DNA of 64,000 bases, taken from assembly GCF_000275865.1 (NCBI RefSeq), contig NZ_CM001555.1:1515099-1579098 (forward strand), given 5' to 3'. The notes below the pieces were generated by a model. The model ran no database searches, was not told the DNA's origin, and was given only the letters and a program-made list of their open reading frames with translations. The position numbers and the translations under genes were made by a program. Source of the stretch: Methanofollis liminatans DSM 4140. Lineage in GTDB: Archaea > Halobacteriota > Methanomicrobia > Methanomicrobiales > Methanofollaceae. This document shows, in pieces, positions 17,013 to 25,437 of the stretch (the stretch's first letter is position 1; each line of letters starts with the position of its first letter).

Positions 17013-18028
17013 CCTGAGTCCCCCATGACGCCGCCGTCCCTGTCCACGATCACGACCCTGACGCCCGGACGGTCGGCCCTGAAACGCGTAAACGCCCGCG
17101 CCATGATCCCGGGCCACGCCGGCGTCGCCGTCAGTTCCTCGACGGTACCGCACCCGGTGCCTTCCAGGATTGCAGGGTCGATGAACTTCATCACAAGACC
17201 GGGCAGGGCGCAGATCACCGCCTCCCCCCCGACCTCGTCGAGCGCCCGCCCGAGGTTCACCCCGACGAGCACGGCCTCGTGGTCAGGGAAGAGGAGACGG
17301 GAGTAACGCAGCCCGATCCTCCCGGTGGTGAGCACCACCCGCTCTGCCCCCCTGATCCGCTCGAAGGCCGACTCGGAGAGGTGGTCGTCCCAGGGCTCGA
17401 CGAGCCCGGTCGAGCCCAGGACCGAGATCCCGCCCTCGATCCCGATGCGGGGGTTGAGGGTCTTCCCGGCGATCGCCGCCCCCTCAGGGATGGAGAGGCG
17501 GACCCGCACGCCCGGAAGCCCGATCGCTGCCATCGCGTCCCTGATCCCTTCCAGGATCGACCGCATCGCCGTCTCGCTGATCGCCGCCGCACCGGCGCGA
17601 AACCGCGGTGTGTCCCTGGCGAAACGCCCGATCCCCTCGCCCGCCTCAAAAATGAGACCGGCAGGGGCACGTTCTGCGGTCGCCACAAAGAGCAGGCCGG
17701 CCGTGACGTCGGAGGGATAGTCCCCGGCGTCTTTTCTCGCCGACCCGGTGCCGTCCCTCCCCTCTGCCGGGACCGTAAATACAAGCCCGCAGGGGAGCGT
17801 GACGGCGACCGCCGAGACCGGCCCTCTCAGGGAGAGCACTGCCGCCGTTGCCGCCGCGGCGGCCGTCGTTCCGGTGGTAAAGCCGCGGCGAAGCACCGCA
17901 CCCGAAGCGGTGAGCACCCCGAGCCCGGAGGCGGCGAGGTCAAGCCCATCCGGGCTTGCGCACCGCGCCGCCCACTCCTCTGGATAGACATAGCCGGTGA
18001 CCGGATCGACGACCGCCTCACGCCGCAC
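17009..18028 (-). CDS. cbiD: Cobalt-precorrin-5B (C1)-methyltransferase
   Basis: 339 residues with the CbiD hallmark RRGFTTGTTAAAAATAAV near residue 48 and further family blocks DYPSDVTAG, GGISVLGSTGLVEPW and PGLVMKFIDPAILEGTGCGT. CbiD methylates C1 in the anaerobic pathway after loss of the C2 unit as acetaldehyde by CbiG, so its presence together with cbiG marks this as the oxygen-independent route. The start is GTG at 18028, overlapping the cbiC stop by 11 bp. Confidence 0.95.
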   Translation of the reverse strand: MRREAVVDPVTGYVYPEEWAARCASPDGLDLAASGLGVLTASGAVLRRGFTTGTTAAAAATAAVLSLRGPVSAVAVTLPCGLVFTVPAEGRDGTGSARKDAGDYPSDVTAGLLFVATAERAPAGLIFEAGEGIGRFARDTPRFRAGAAAISETAMRSILEGIRDAMAAIGLPGVRVRLSIPEGAAIAGKTLNPRIGIEGGISVLGSTGLVEPWDDHLSESAFERIRGAERVVLTTGRIGLRYSRLLFPDHEAVLVGVNLGRALDEVGGEAVICALPGLVMKFIDPAILEGTGCGTVEELTATPAWPGIMARAFTRFRADRPGVRVVIVDRDGGVMGDSG

Positions 18029-18644
18029 GCTGCTGCTCCACGAATATCGTGACGATCTCGTTCATCGCCGCCACCGCGGGCGGCGTCCCCCCGCGCGTTC
18101 CCTGCGTGGTGATCGAGGGGATATCGAGGCCGCGGAGTTCTTCCTTCGACTCGGCGGCGTTCACGAAGCCGACCGCCATCCCGATCACGAGCGCCGGGCG
18201 CACCCCTTCCCTGATCATCGTGCAGAGGGAGAGGAGTGAGGATGGGGCGTTGCCGATCACGACGATCGAGCCCTCCAGGCTGTCGCGCAGGGCGAGGAAA
18301 CCCGCAGATGAACGGGTGATCCCGCGCTCGGCCGAGATCTCGGCCCCGAAGTCGAGGGCGCAGAGCACCTCTGAGGTGTGCTCCTTTTTCCTGATCCCCA
18401 TCTGCACCATATGGATGTCGGTGACGATCGGCGCCCCCCGTTCGAGGGCCGCAAGCCCGGCGGCGACGGCGTCGCCCCTGAACCTTACCAGATCGGCCAT
18501 CACGAAATCCCCGACGGCGATCGCGCACCGCTGCCTGATCCGGTCTTCGACCGTCCTATCGCCGATCACCTGCCTGGCAAGGGCGCGGCTCGTCCGCGAG
18601 ATCTGATACCCCTCAGGGGTGTCGGCGCCGGGATCAATATACAT
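18018..18644 (-). CDS. cbiC: Cobalt-precorrin-8 methylmutase
   Basis: 208 residues. Family motifs are visible: YQISRTSRALARQVIGD at the start, then VMADLVRFRG, VTDIHMVQMGIRK, GNAPSSLLSL and a methylmutase C-terminal block PALVIGMAVGFVNAAESKEEL. It moves the methyl group from C11 to C12, giving cobyrinic acid. ATG at 18644 follows a strong GGAGGAAAT site; the longer in-frame extension lies inside cbiH and is not credible. It overlaps cbiH by 11 bp. Confidence 0.95.
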   Translation of the reverse strand: MYIDPGADTPEGYQISRTSRALARQVIGDRTVEDRIRQRCAIAVGDFVMADLVRFRGDAVAAGLAALERGAPIVTDIHMVQMGIRKKEHTSEVLCALDFGAEISAERGITRSSAGFLALRDSLEGSIVVIGNAPSSLLSLCTMIREGVRPALVIGMAVGFVNAAESKEELRGLDIPSITTQGTRGGTPPAVAAMNEIVTIFVEQQRAA

Positions 18645-19422
18645 ATTTCCTCCTGTAACCTCTCGGCGTGAGCATTCCGCCGTTTTTCGTCGGGACCGTC
18701 TCTTTTCCTCCGACAAAGACCACCGTGTGCATATCGACGGCCGAGGTGTCGGCGGCGAGGGCGCCGAGCGTGGTGACCGACGTCGCCTCCCCCTCCCGGC
18801 AGGCATTCCGCACGAGCCCGATCGGGGTTTCGGGCGAGGCGTGGCGGAGGGCGATCGCGAGGGCGCAGGAGAGGTTCTCGGGTCTGCCGCGGCTCTTCGG
18901 GTTGTACAGCGCCACGGGCACGCCCATCGCGAAGGCGCAGTCGAGACGGTGCTCGATCTCCTCCCAGGGCGTGAGCAGGTCAGAGAGGGAGAGGGTCACA
19001 TGGTCGCCGGTGAGCGGCGAACCGAGGAGTGAAGCGCCGGCACAGGCGGCGGTGACGCCGGGGACCACCTCGACCTCCACCGCAGCGTCCGATCCCTCCA
19101 GCACTTCAAGGACAATCCCGGCCATCCCGTAGACGCCGGGATCGCCGCCGCTCACCATGGCGACGCGGTGCTCACGGGCGAGGTCGATGCACCGGCGCGC
19201 ACGCTCGACCTCCTTACCCATCGAGCTCCTGATCACCGTCTTCCCCTCGAGGAGGGCTTCTATCTGTTCGAGATAAAAGGCGTTTCCAATGACATACTCC
19301 GCCTCCCTGATCGCCTCGGCGGCCCGTCCGGTCATCCAGGCGGCCCCGCCAGGCCCGGTGCCAACAATATAGAGTTTCCCTGATTTATCGTCCGATTGCA
19401 ACTGTAACATCCCCATAGACAC
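18634..19422 (-). CDS. cbiH: Precorrin-3B C17-methyltransferase
   Basis: About 258-262 residues, SUMT-like methylase with LYIVGTGPGGAAWMTGRAAEAI, MVSGGDPGVYGMAG and VVPGVTAACAGASLLGSPL, the CbiH/CobJ signature set, plus VALYNPKSRGRPENL in the C-terminal half. It contracts the ring and methylates C17. The first codons contain three in-frame ATGs (19422, 19416, 19410), all inside the end of cbiG, so the exact start is unresolved. The overlap with cbiG is 26-38 bp, the longest in this operon. Confidence 0.93.
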   Translation of the reverse strand: MSMGMLQLQSDDKSGKLYIVGTGPGGAAWMTGRAAEAIREAEYVIGNAFYLEQIEALLEGKTVIRSSMGKEVERARRCIDLAREHRVAMVSGGDPGVYGMAGIVLEVLEGSDAAVEVEVVPGVTAACAGASLLGSPLTGDHVTLSLSDLLTPWEEIEHRLDCAFAMGVPVALYNPKSRGRPENLSCALAIALRHASPETPIGLVRNACREGEATSVTTLGALAADTSAVDMHTVVFVGGKETVPTKNGGMLTPRGYRRKYVY

Positions 19423-20257
19423 GTTTTTTCAGCACCAGTTCGCGCCGCTGCGCAAGGGCGAGGACCGCGGGTTCGGCCACGCCGGAGAGCCCGATCAACC
19501 CGGCCCGCGAGGGCGAGGGCGGCGTCTCCCGGTTCAGGACGGCGTCGGGCAGGAAGACCAGCACCCCGCCGAGGTCCGCGACCGCCCGGGTCAGACCCAC
19601 CTCGTCCCGTTTCTTCTCCGTCGTCGCATAGACGAGCACGTCGCCCGCCGCGATCCCGGCCTCACCGAGCGCCGACATGATCGCAGAGACGACACTGTCG
19701 GCAGAGGCGCCGCGCCGGCATCCCACACCGACGACATAGCCCCCGCCGCGGGCGAGCACCGAGACCGCCGGTCCGGCCACCACCACGGCCGGACCGCCCA
19801 CGGTATAGACCGGCACGTCGGTATCGAGCATCGCGGCGTTCACCGGGAGGGTGGAGGCCGGGTTTGCAACCTGCGTCCCCGTAGCGGCGGCGATCCCCTC
19901 CACGCAGGGGCGCCCGAGCGCCTCGGTCGCCGTCGAGATCACGGCCACCGCCCCGGTGGCAGCGGCGATCTCGCGGGCGAGATCGTTTGCGCCGTGGTGG
20001 CCGCCGACAAGAGGGACGGCGAAACCGAGGCCGGGGCTCACCACGACCACCGGGGGATCGCGCCACTTGGAGGTGAGGAGGGGGGCGATGGCGCGCACGG
20101 CGATCCCGGCGGACATCAGGGCGACGATCCGGTCGTAGCCCTCGAACGCCCGTTCAAAGACGCCGGGGGCATAGGGGAGATACTCCCCGCCGACGACCGC
20201 CGCAAGCCGCTCTGCATCCCCGGCAAAACGCCGGAGAGAAATCACCGCCGTCTTCAT
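19385..20257 (-). CDS. cbiG: Cobalt-precorrin-5A hydrolase
   Basis: 290 residues. The N-terminal domain has YDRIVALMSAGIAVRAIAPL and PLVGGHHGANDLAREIA; the C-terminal domain has GYVVGVGCRRGAS and ATTEKKRDEVGLTRA. These are the CbiG N and C modules. It opens the delta-lactone and releases the C2 fragment, the step specific to anaerobic synthesis. ATG at 20257 overlaps the cbiF stop by 4 bp (ATGA), fixing the start. Confidence 0.94.
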   Translation of the reverse strand: MKTAVISLRRFAGDAERLAAVVGGEYLPYAPGVFERAFEGYDRIVALMSAGIAVRAIAPLLTSKWRDPPVVVVSPGLGFAVPLVGGHHGANDLAREIAAATGAVAVISTATEALGRPCVEGIAAATGTQVANPASTLPVNAAMLDTDVPVYTVGGPAVVVAGPAVSVLARGGGYVVGVGCRRGASADSVVSAIMSALGEAGIAAGDVLVYATTEKKRDEVGLTRAVADLGGVLVFLPDAVLNRETPPSPSRAGLIGLSGVAEPAVLALAQRRELVLKKRVYGDVTVAIGR

Positions 20258-20970
20258 CCGTATAAATCCGAATTGACGTAGCCCGATCTGGCGGCGTCCA
20301 CCACCCCGCCGATGATGATCAGGGCCGAGCGTTCGATCCCGGCGGCACGCGCTTTTGCGGCGATATCGGCGACCGTGCCGACGACCACCTTCTGGTCGGG
20401 CCAGGTGGCATGGTAGACGACGGCGGCCGGCGTCTCGGGCGGGCACTCGGCCTTCGCCACCACCGCTTCGAGGTGCTCGGTGCCGAGGAAGACGACCATC
20501 GTGGCGCCGGAGCGGGAGAACTCGGCGATCATGTCCTTCTCCAGGGTCGCCCCGGCCGGACGGGTGACGATCACCGATTCAGATACGCCCCTGAGGGTGA
20601 ACTGCGTCTTCAACGCCGCGGCGGCGCCGAACATCGAGGAGACGCCGGGCACCACCTCGACAGCGATCCCGTCGCGCTCCAGTTCGGCGATCTGCTCGAC
20701 GATCGCCCCGTACAGCGAGGGGTCGCCGGAGTGGAGGCGCACCACGCGTTTTCCCGCCAGTGCGGCCTCGCGCATGAGCGCCACCATCTCAGGGAGCTTC
20801 ATCCCCCAGGAATCGTACTTCTCCGGGGCCGGGGAGCGGGCGACAAGATCGGGGTTCACGAGCGACCCTGCGTAGATGAGCAGGTCGGCCCGCATCAGGA
20901 GATTGTTTCCCTTCACCGTGATCAGGTCGGGATCGCCCGGACCTGCACCGACAAAATATATCGTATTCAT
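20254..20970 (-). CDS. cbiF: Cobalt-precorrin-4 (C11)-methyltransferase
   Basis: 238 residues, SUMT-like methylase with IYFVGAGPGDPDLITVKG, the LIYAGSLVNPDL block and YDSWGMKLPEMV, which distinguish CbiF/CobM from its relatives, plus RLHSGDPSLYGAI and VVPGVSSMFGAAA. It adds the C11 methyl group. It overlaps cbiL and cbiG by 4 bp each, so translation of the three is tightly coupled. Confidence 0.95.
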   Translation of the reverse strand: MNTIYFVGAGPGDPDLITVKGNNLLMRADLLIYAGSLVNPDLVARSPAPEKYDSWGMKLPEMVALMREAALAGKRVVRLHSGDPSLYGAIVEQIAELERDGIAVEVVPGVSSMFGAAAALKTQFTLRGVSESVIVTRPAGATLEKDMIAEFSRSGATMVVFLGTEHLEAVVAKAECPPETPAAVVYHATWPDQKVVVGTVADIAAKARAAGIERSALIIIGGVVDAARSGYVNSDLYG

Positions 20971-21581
20971 TCGTTTTTCCTCGCAAACAGCACGCTGAAA
21001 TAACTGCTCTCCTCGGGAAGGTCGTCACCGCGGCAGATCCGCTCCCCCTCCATGTACATCCGCTCGACGAGGACGAACTCGTCGAAACCCTCCTCCCTGA
21101 GACGCTCGGCCGTCTCTTTCGGCCGTTTCACCTTCAGGAGAAGGCGCGAAGACTCGGGGGAACCGTCGCTCACCCCGACGCCGCCGGCAACAGAGACGCC
21201 GGCGGCCGAGGCGAAGGCGGTGATCGCCGATATCCCGGGCACCGTGGTGCAGGTGATGTCGGGGTGGCGATCGGTGAGCACGGCCGTCAGGCGGGAGAAG
21301 GTGCCGTAGAAGTTCGGGTCGCCGAGGATGCAGAATACAGAGAGGCCGGATCGGGCGTGCGGGGCGATCGTCTCGGCGTTCTCCTCAATGCACCTGGAAA
21401 TATAGTCCTCGTCGTCGGTCATCGGAAAAGAGAGCACCTGCACGTCGGTGCGGTACGGGGCGATGATCGCCGCCGCCACCCGCCCGGGGACAAAGACCGC
21501 ATCGGCCTCCTTGATCAGCCGCACCGCACGCACGGTCAGGAGTTCGGGATCGCCGGGGCCGATGCCAACGCCGACGAGCAT
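20967..21581 (-). CDS. cbiL: Cobalt-factor II C20-methyltransferase
   Basis: 204 residues, SUMT-like methylase with VGIGPGDPELLTVRAVRLI, CILGDPNFYGTFSRL and TTVPGISAITAFASAAGVS, plus the CbiL-type ending EESSYFSVLFARK. It performs the first committed peripheral methylation (C20) of the corrin branch; factor II is also the precursor of F430 and siroheme, so this enzyme directs flux into B12. ATG at 21581 is directly adjacent to the stop of cbiT. Confidence 0.94.
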   Translation of the reverse strand: MLVGVGIGPGDPELLTVRAVRLIKEADAVFVPGRVAAAIIAPYRTDVQVLSFPMTDDEDYISRCIEENAETIAPHARSGLSVFCILGDPNFYGTFSRLTAVLTDRHPDITCTTVPGISAITAFASAAGVSVAGGVGVSDGSPESSRLLLKVKRPKETAERLREEGFDEFVLVERMYMEGERICRGDDLPEESSYFSVLFARKNE

Positions 21582-22112
21582 TCAGGCCGCCTCCCCGATG
21601 ACGAGCCAGACCGGGTTTGCCGGGGCCATCATCAGCCCGCTCCCGAGTGTGCGGGAACGGGCGACCTGGAGCGAGACGACCTCCCTGAAGATCCCGAGGC
21701 GCTGCATCGTCTCCACCGCACGGTGGAGGGTGCCGAGAAGGACGCAGTCGACGACGATCCGCCCGCTCACCTCGTCGGCGAGAACACCGAGCACCGCCTC
21801 GAGGTCCCGCGACCCGCCGACAAAGGCGGCATCGATCGGGCCCGCACCCCTGAGGACATCGGCCGCTTCGCCGCAGATGACCTGGATGTTCCGGGCAAGA
21901 GCCACGCTCGCGGCCTCTTTCGTGCATGCAGCCGCCTCAGGGCGGCGATCCACGGCGATCACCCGGCCGGCCGTGCATGCGGCGGCCACCGCGATCTTCC
22001 CGGTCCCGCAGCCGACGTCGGCGACGGTGCACCCGGCTCTCAGGCGGAGGTGCCAGAGCGCCACCGCCGCAACCTCGTCCTGTGTCGGGCCGCCAGAAAG
22101 TCCCTTCTCCAT
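21582..22112 (-). CDS. cbiT: Cobalt-precorrin-6B C15-methyltransferase (decarboxylating)
   Basis: 176 residues, a class I Rossmann methyltransferase rather than a SUMT-like one. It begins GGPTQDEVAAVALWHLRLR, the CbiT entry motif (normally PMTKxEVR), followed by SAM motif I VADVGCGTGKIAVAAA and the AAFVGGSRDLEAVL loop. It methylates C15 and decarboxylates the C12 acetate, the partner reaction of CbiE. First gene of the leftward cbi operon. The 92 bp separating it from the divergent PadR-type regulator contain a 12-bp perfect palindrome. Confidence 0.93.
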   Translation of the reverse strand: MEKGLSGGPTQDEVAAVALWHLRLRAGCTVADVGCGTGKIAVAAACTAGRVIAVDRRPEAAACTKEAASVALARNIQVICGEAADVLRGAGPIDAAFVGGSRDLEAVLGVLADEVSGRIVVDCVLLGTLHRAVETMQRLGIFREVVSLQVARSRTLGSGLMMAPANPVWLVIGEAA

Positions 22113-22156
22113 GTAGGTAAAGGTGACCTGCCACGGCTAATTAACTCTTGTTTTTC

Positions 22157-22168
22157 TAAACGCGTTTA
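22157..22168. promoter_or_regulatory. Perfect 12-bp palindrome between cbiT and the PadR-type regulator
   Basis: TAAACGCGTTTA is a perfect inverted repeat, extendable to TTC-TAAACG / CGTTTA-A-GAA with one inserted base. It sits 45 bp upstream of cbiT and 37 bp upstream of the divergent regulator, where it would overlap core promoter elements of either gene. This is the expected form and position for a winged-helix regulator's operator; binding is inferred, not shown. Confidence 0.5.
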
Positions 22169-22204
22169 AGAAGGTATTACTACTCACCTGCATCACCATA
22201 GTAT

Positions 22205-23032
22205 ATGCGTGACCCTGAGCTGGAGATCCTCGCCGCCCTCGACACCGCGCCCTCCCATGTGTACGGGCTGAAGTTCCGCCTCGAAGAGCGCGGTCTCCAC
22301 AAAAGTCACAGCGATCTCTACAAAATGATCAATTCCCTCGAACGAAAGGGGCTTGTCTCCTATGTCAGGGAACCAAGCGGGATCGGACCGGAGAGAAAAG
22401 TCTACTCTGTCACGGATGCCGGGCGGCAGGCCCTGCTCGACGCCCGCAAAAGCGGGATCGGGCTGATCATCGAAGACTATTACCGCTTCATCGCCGCCGC
22501 CTTTCAGGATCTGATGGTGGCCGAGTTCGAGAGCGAACGCCCCCTCGAGCGGATCGCACTCCTCACCGAGCCCTTCAAAGGCGAGCAGGCGGCCCTCTTT
22601 GCGGCGGCGACCGCCGACCTGACCGGCGATATCCCGGAGCGCTGGCTCGTCAGCAGGGAAGGAACGATAAAGGAAGGGTTCCTTCCCGTTGCCGCAAGGC
22701 AGGAGCGCCTCCCCTTCAGGGATCAGACCTTCGATCTGGTCATCGCCCCGGCCCTTGCCGGGGCCGACCTTGCGGCAGTCCTGCCCGAGATCGCGCGGCT
22801 CCTCGCCCCTGGAGCGCAGCTCGTCACCTTCCTGCCGCTCACCAGGGAGATGACCGACACATCCCTCATCGGCGGGTTTCTCCTGAGAGAGATCGCCGCC
22901 TTCATCCCTGAGATGCAGATCTGGCGGCAGGTCGATTTCCTCAGGGAGCTCGACGCTCACTTCGATGTCATGAGCGTCAACTATCTGGAGTTCTCCCTGA
23001 TATTCTGCCGGCCGAAAGATGCGGGCCTGTAA
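22205..23032 (+). CDS. PadR-type winged-helix regulator fused to a methyltransferase-like domain
   Basis: 275 residues. Residues 1-85 are a PadR-like winged helix (ILAALDTAPSHVYGLKFRLE, YKMINSLERKGLVSYVREPS, VYSVTDAGRQAL). After a helical linker, residues about 145-270 resemble the second half of a class I SAM methyltransferase (LPFRDQTFDLVIAPALAGAD … EIARLLAPGAQLVTFLPLT … FLREL) but no glycine-rich SAM motif I is visible. The domain may therefore be a sensor rather than an enzyme. It is divergent from cbiT across 92 bp holding a palindrome, so it is the best candidate regulator of the cbi operon. No strong ribosome-binding site; possibly leaderless. Confidence 0.8.
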   Translation: MRDPELEILAALDTAPSHVYGLKFRLEERGLHKSHSDLYKMINSLERKGLVSYVREPSGIGPERKVYSVTDAGRQALLDARKSGIGLIIEDYYRFIAAAFQDLMVAEFESERPLERIALLTEPFKGEQAALFAAATADLTGDIPERWLVSREGTIKEGFLPVAARQERLPFRDQTFDLVIAPALAGADLAAVLPEIARLLAPGAQLVTFLPLTREMTDTSLIGGFLLREIAAFIPEMQIWRQVDFLRELDAHFDVMSVNYLEFSLIFCRPKDAGL

Positions 23033-23059
23033 AAAAGGGCACGGGCGTTCGCCCCCGGC

Positions 23060-23578
23060 TCACGCCCCGGAATATTTCTCTGAAAAAACGATATCGTCAA
23101 GGTCTTTCTTCGCGGCCAGGGTGACCTCCTTCGGGTAGCCTGCCGGCACCAGGGAGACGAGGGTGTAGTCCTCAGGGACGCCGAGGAGGGTGCGGACGGC
23201 GTCAGCATACTCTTTCTTCTCCCCGGCAACCCAGCAGGAGCCGACGCCGTAGGCCCAGAGGCCCAGGATCAGCTGGGTCGTGGCGGCCGAACAGTCCTCA
23301 AGATAATATTTTGCGTCTCTTTTCCCGAAGACCGCAAAGCAGATCGGTGCGCCGGAGATGAACCGCCCGTGATCGGCGAGAGCGGCGATCTGGGAGAGCG
23401 TCTCCTTCTTCGTGACGACACCGAAAAGCCACGGCTGCTCGTTCCTTGCCGACGGGGCGAGGTGGGCGCAGTCGAGGGCGTTCCTGACAATCTTCTCATC
23501 GATCGGGTCCTCTTTGTAGCTCCTGATCGAGTGGCGCGTCCTGATGATGGTAAGCCCAAGATTCGGACCAATATGCAT
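23060..23578 (-). CDS. Nitroreductase-family flavoprotein
   Basis: 172 residues, one nitroreductase domain. Visible motifs: TRHSIRSYKEDPIDEKIVRNALD (FMN phosphate-binding RxSxR region), APSARNEQPWLFGVV and YGVGSCWVAGEKKEY, followed by ALVPAGYPKE-like LVSLVPAGYPKEV near the end. Such proteins bind FMN and reduce nitro, flavin or quinone-like substrates; a BluB-type role in lower-ligand synthesis cannot be excluded but no BluB-specific feature is seen. ATG at 23578 follows GAGAGGAGC; upstream in-frame ATGs are rejected because they have no family sequence. Confidence 0.85.
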   Translation of the reverse strand: MHIGPNLGLTIIRTRHSIRSYKEDPIDEKIVRNALDCAHLAPSARNEQPWLFGVVTKKETLSQIAALADHGRFISGAPICFAVFGKRDAKYYLEDCSAATTQLILGLWAYGVGSCWVAGEKKEYADAVRTLLGVPEDYTLVSLVPAGYPKEVTLAAKKDLDDIVFSEKYSGA

Positions 23579-23699
23579 GCTCCTCTCTGGGAAGGGAAAG
23601 AGGATAATAGTTGCGAAGGGGAGGAGACGAGATCCCCCGGCCCGGACCGGACCGGGATTCCTGTGTCCATACGATGAAAAATAAGCCTGAAAAAAGAGA

Positions 23700-24902
23700 T
23701 CAGAATGAGAACAGGCCGCCAAGCCATCCGATAAAGTTCGAGAAGCCCATTGGAATGATCACCGTCGGATCGATCCCGAGGATCGGCGAGATGAAGGCGA
23801 AGTACGCGATCGTCCCCAGGGTCGAACCCACATTCGCAAGCGCCGCCACCAGCACGACCCGAAAGATCGGCACCTTCCGCATCTGGGAGAAGTCCTCGGC
23901 GTCCATGATCCGCTGGAAGTCCGAGGCCGAGGGCTTTCTGACCTTCGCCTCCACGGCGGCCGCAAACCATCCGGCCGCCATCAGGGGGTTGAGGGAGGTG
24001 AGCCAGGCCACCGCAAAGGCCGTCGCCGCCGAGAGAGGGTGGCCGCCTGCCGCAAGGGTGAAGACCGCCGCGAGAACGCCGTTGATCAGCACCCAGTACA
24101 GGATCGCCCAGCCGAGCACCTCAAAGCCGACCCCGGAAAACGCCAGGGATATGATGAGGAACGCAAACATTGCAATGAAGGCGCCGCCGACGATCGTACC
24201 CCAGGGATAACTTTTTGGCCGGGCGACGAGGTCGGCCTCGGGCGGGAGGAGTTCGGGAGAACTGAGATAGCGTTCGACGCCCCTGACATGGCCGGCGCCG
24301 ATCACCGCCATCACCCGGTCGTAGCGGCCGGAGAGGTCGAGGATACGGCGGGCAAGATAAGCATCCCGCTCGTCGATGAGTGCCCGCGCCCCGTTCGGCG
24401 AGAACTTCCTGAACTCGTCGAGGGCCGCCGAGACGACGTCCTGCCTGGTGAGGGCGTCGATGTCGATCTCATCGCCCTCGACACCGCCCACCGAGAGGGC
24501 AAGTGCATAGACCATCTTCACCTTCTCCCAGAGGCTCATCCCCTCCCAGAAACGGGCAAGGGTGATCCTGATGTCCCGGTCGATCAGGGCCAGGGGCAGA
24601 CCGCGCCCCTCGACCTCCTCGATCGCCGCCACCATCTCGGCGCCGGGTTCGACGCCGACGTCCATGCCGATCTTTCGCTGGAGATAGGCAAGGGTCCACT
24701 GAAACAGAAGCTGCGAAAAGTTGCCGGCCTTCAGGACGTCTTCGACCTTCGGCGGGGCCTGTTCATGCCTGAGGGCGTTGTAGCGTCCGGGATCGAGTTC
24801 GACACCGACGATGCCGGGCTGGAACTCCTCGATTGCGGCTCTGACCTCGGCAACGCTCTTCTCCGAGACGTGCGCCGTCCCCACAAGTCTGATCTCACCC
24901 AT
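23700..24902 (-). CDS. TraB/PrgY-family membrane protein
   Basis: About 400 residues. The N-terminal TraB domain (1-230) has the conserved LVGTAHVSEKSV, IVGVELDPGRYNAL, ALIDRDIRITLAR and MAVIGAGHVRGVERYL motifs with the GxxH/E/H residues of the family. The C-terminal third has five or so TM helices. PrgY, a relative, lowers peptide-pheromone activity in enterococci, and a TIKI-like metalloprotease fold has been proposed for the superfamily; the archaeal role is unknown. ATG at 24902 overlaps the upstream YkgJ gene by 8 bp. Confidence 0.88.
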   Translation of the reverse strand: MGEIRLVGTAHVSEKSVAEVRAAIEEFQPGIVGVELDPGRYNALRHEQAPPKVEDVLKAGNFSQLLFQWTLAYLQRKIGMDVGVEPGAEMVAAIEEVEGRGLPLALIDRDIRITLARFWEGMSLWEKVKMVYALALSVGGVEGDEIDIDALTRQDVVSAALDEFRKFSPNGARALIDERDAYLARRILDLSGRYDRVMAVIGAGHVRGVERYLSSPELLPPEADLVARPKSYPWGTIVGGAFIAMFAFLIISLAFSGVGFEVLGWAILYWVLINGVLAAVFTLAAGGHPLSAATAFAVAWLTSLNPLMAAGWFAAAVEAKVRKPSASDFQRIMDAEDFSQMRKVPIFRVVLVAALANVGSTLGTIAYFAFISPILGIDPTVIIPMGFSNFIGWLGGLFSF

Positions 24903-25437
24903 GGACCGGCCAGACCCCCTCGGAATCGACAACGGCACAGGTCTCAACCGGCACGGCCGTCGACGCCAGCACCGATCGTATCCCCTCTTCTTCGGCCTCT
25001 TCGGCCTCCTGCCGCCCGATGAGGAGGGCGGCGAGCAGGCGGGCCTCTTCCCGGCTCATCTCCGCACCGAGCCCGGGGCACTCGGAGACGGCCAGACGGT
25101 CGCCGTCGAGCATGAAGGGATAGGTGCGGCAGATCCAGGGGCGCGCCCCGTAGACGGTGCACCGCCCCTCTTCGAGAAAGAGGCAGCGACCGTCTTCCCG
25201 CCTGAGAGACCAGTCGAAGGTGTACCTGGCCCCGTCTTCCCCCTCGATAAAATCGGGATAGGGTTCGGCAACGCCGTCGAAGGTACGCCCGGCCGCATCG
25301 GCCACAGCCCTGGCCTCGGCCGGGGTGACCATGACGAGATTCGAGCCTGGCGATACCTCCCTGCAACAGGCGCCGCACCCGGTGCAACGAAAACCGGTCG
25401 CCATGATCTCATCGGCGAGAGCGTCTAGAGTCCGCAT
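24895..25437 (-). CDS. YkgJ-family cysteine-cluster protein
   Basis: 180 residues. Near the N-terminus is the cluster FRCTGCGACCREV (CxxCxxCC), and a second pair of cysteines occurs in CLFLEEGRCTVYGARPWICRTYPF, the standard YkgJ/FliB-type layout thought to bind Zn or Fe-S. Function unproven; relatives are annotated as Fe-S oxidoreductases or methylation-linked. It overlaps guaAA by 13 bp upstream and traB by 8 bp downstream, so the three are co-translated. Confidence 0.88.
   Translation of the reverse strand: MRTLDALADEIMATGFRCTGCGACCREVSPGSNLVMVTPAEARAVADAAGRTFDGVAEPYPDFIEGEDGARYTFDWSLRREDGRCLFLEEGRCTVYGARPWICRTYPFMLDGDRLAVSECPGLGAEMSREEARLLAALLIGRQEAEEAEEEGIRSVLASTAVPVETCAVVDSEGVWPVHG

Noticed and set aside
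23060-23578. BluB (lower-ligand synthesis) for the nitroreductase near the cobalamin genes
   Set aside because: Only general nitroreductase motifs are visible and BluB needs oxygen, which does not fit an anaerobic methanogen.
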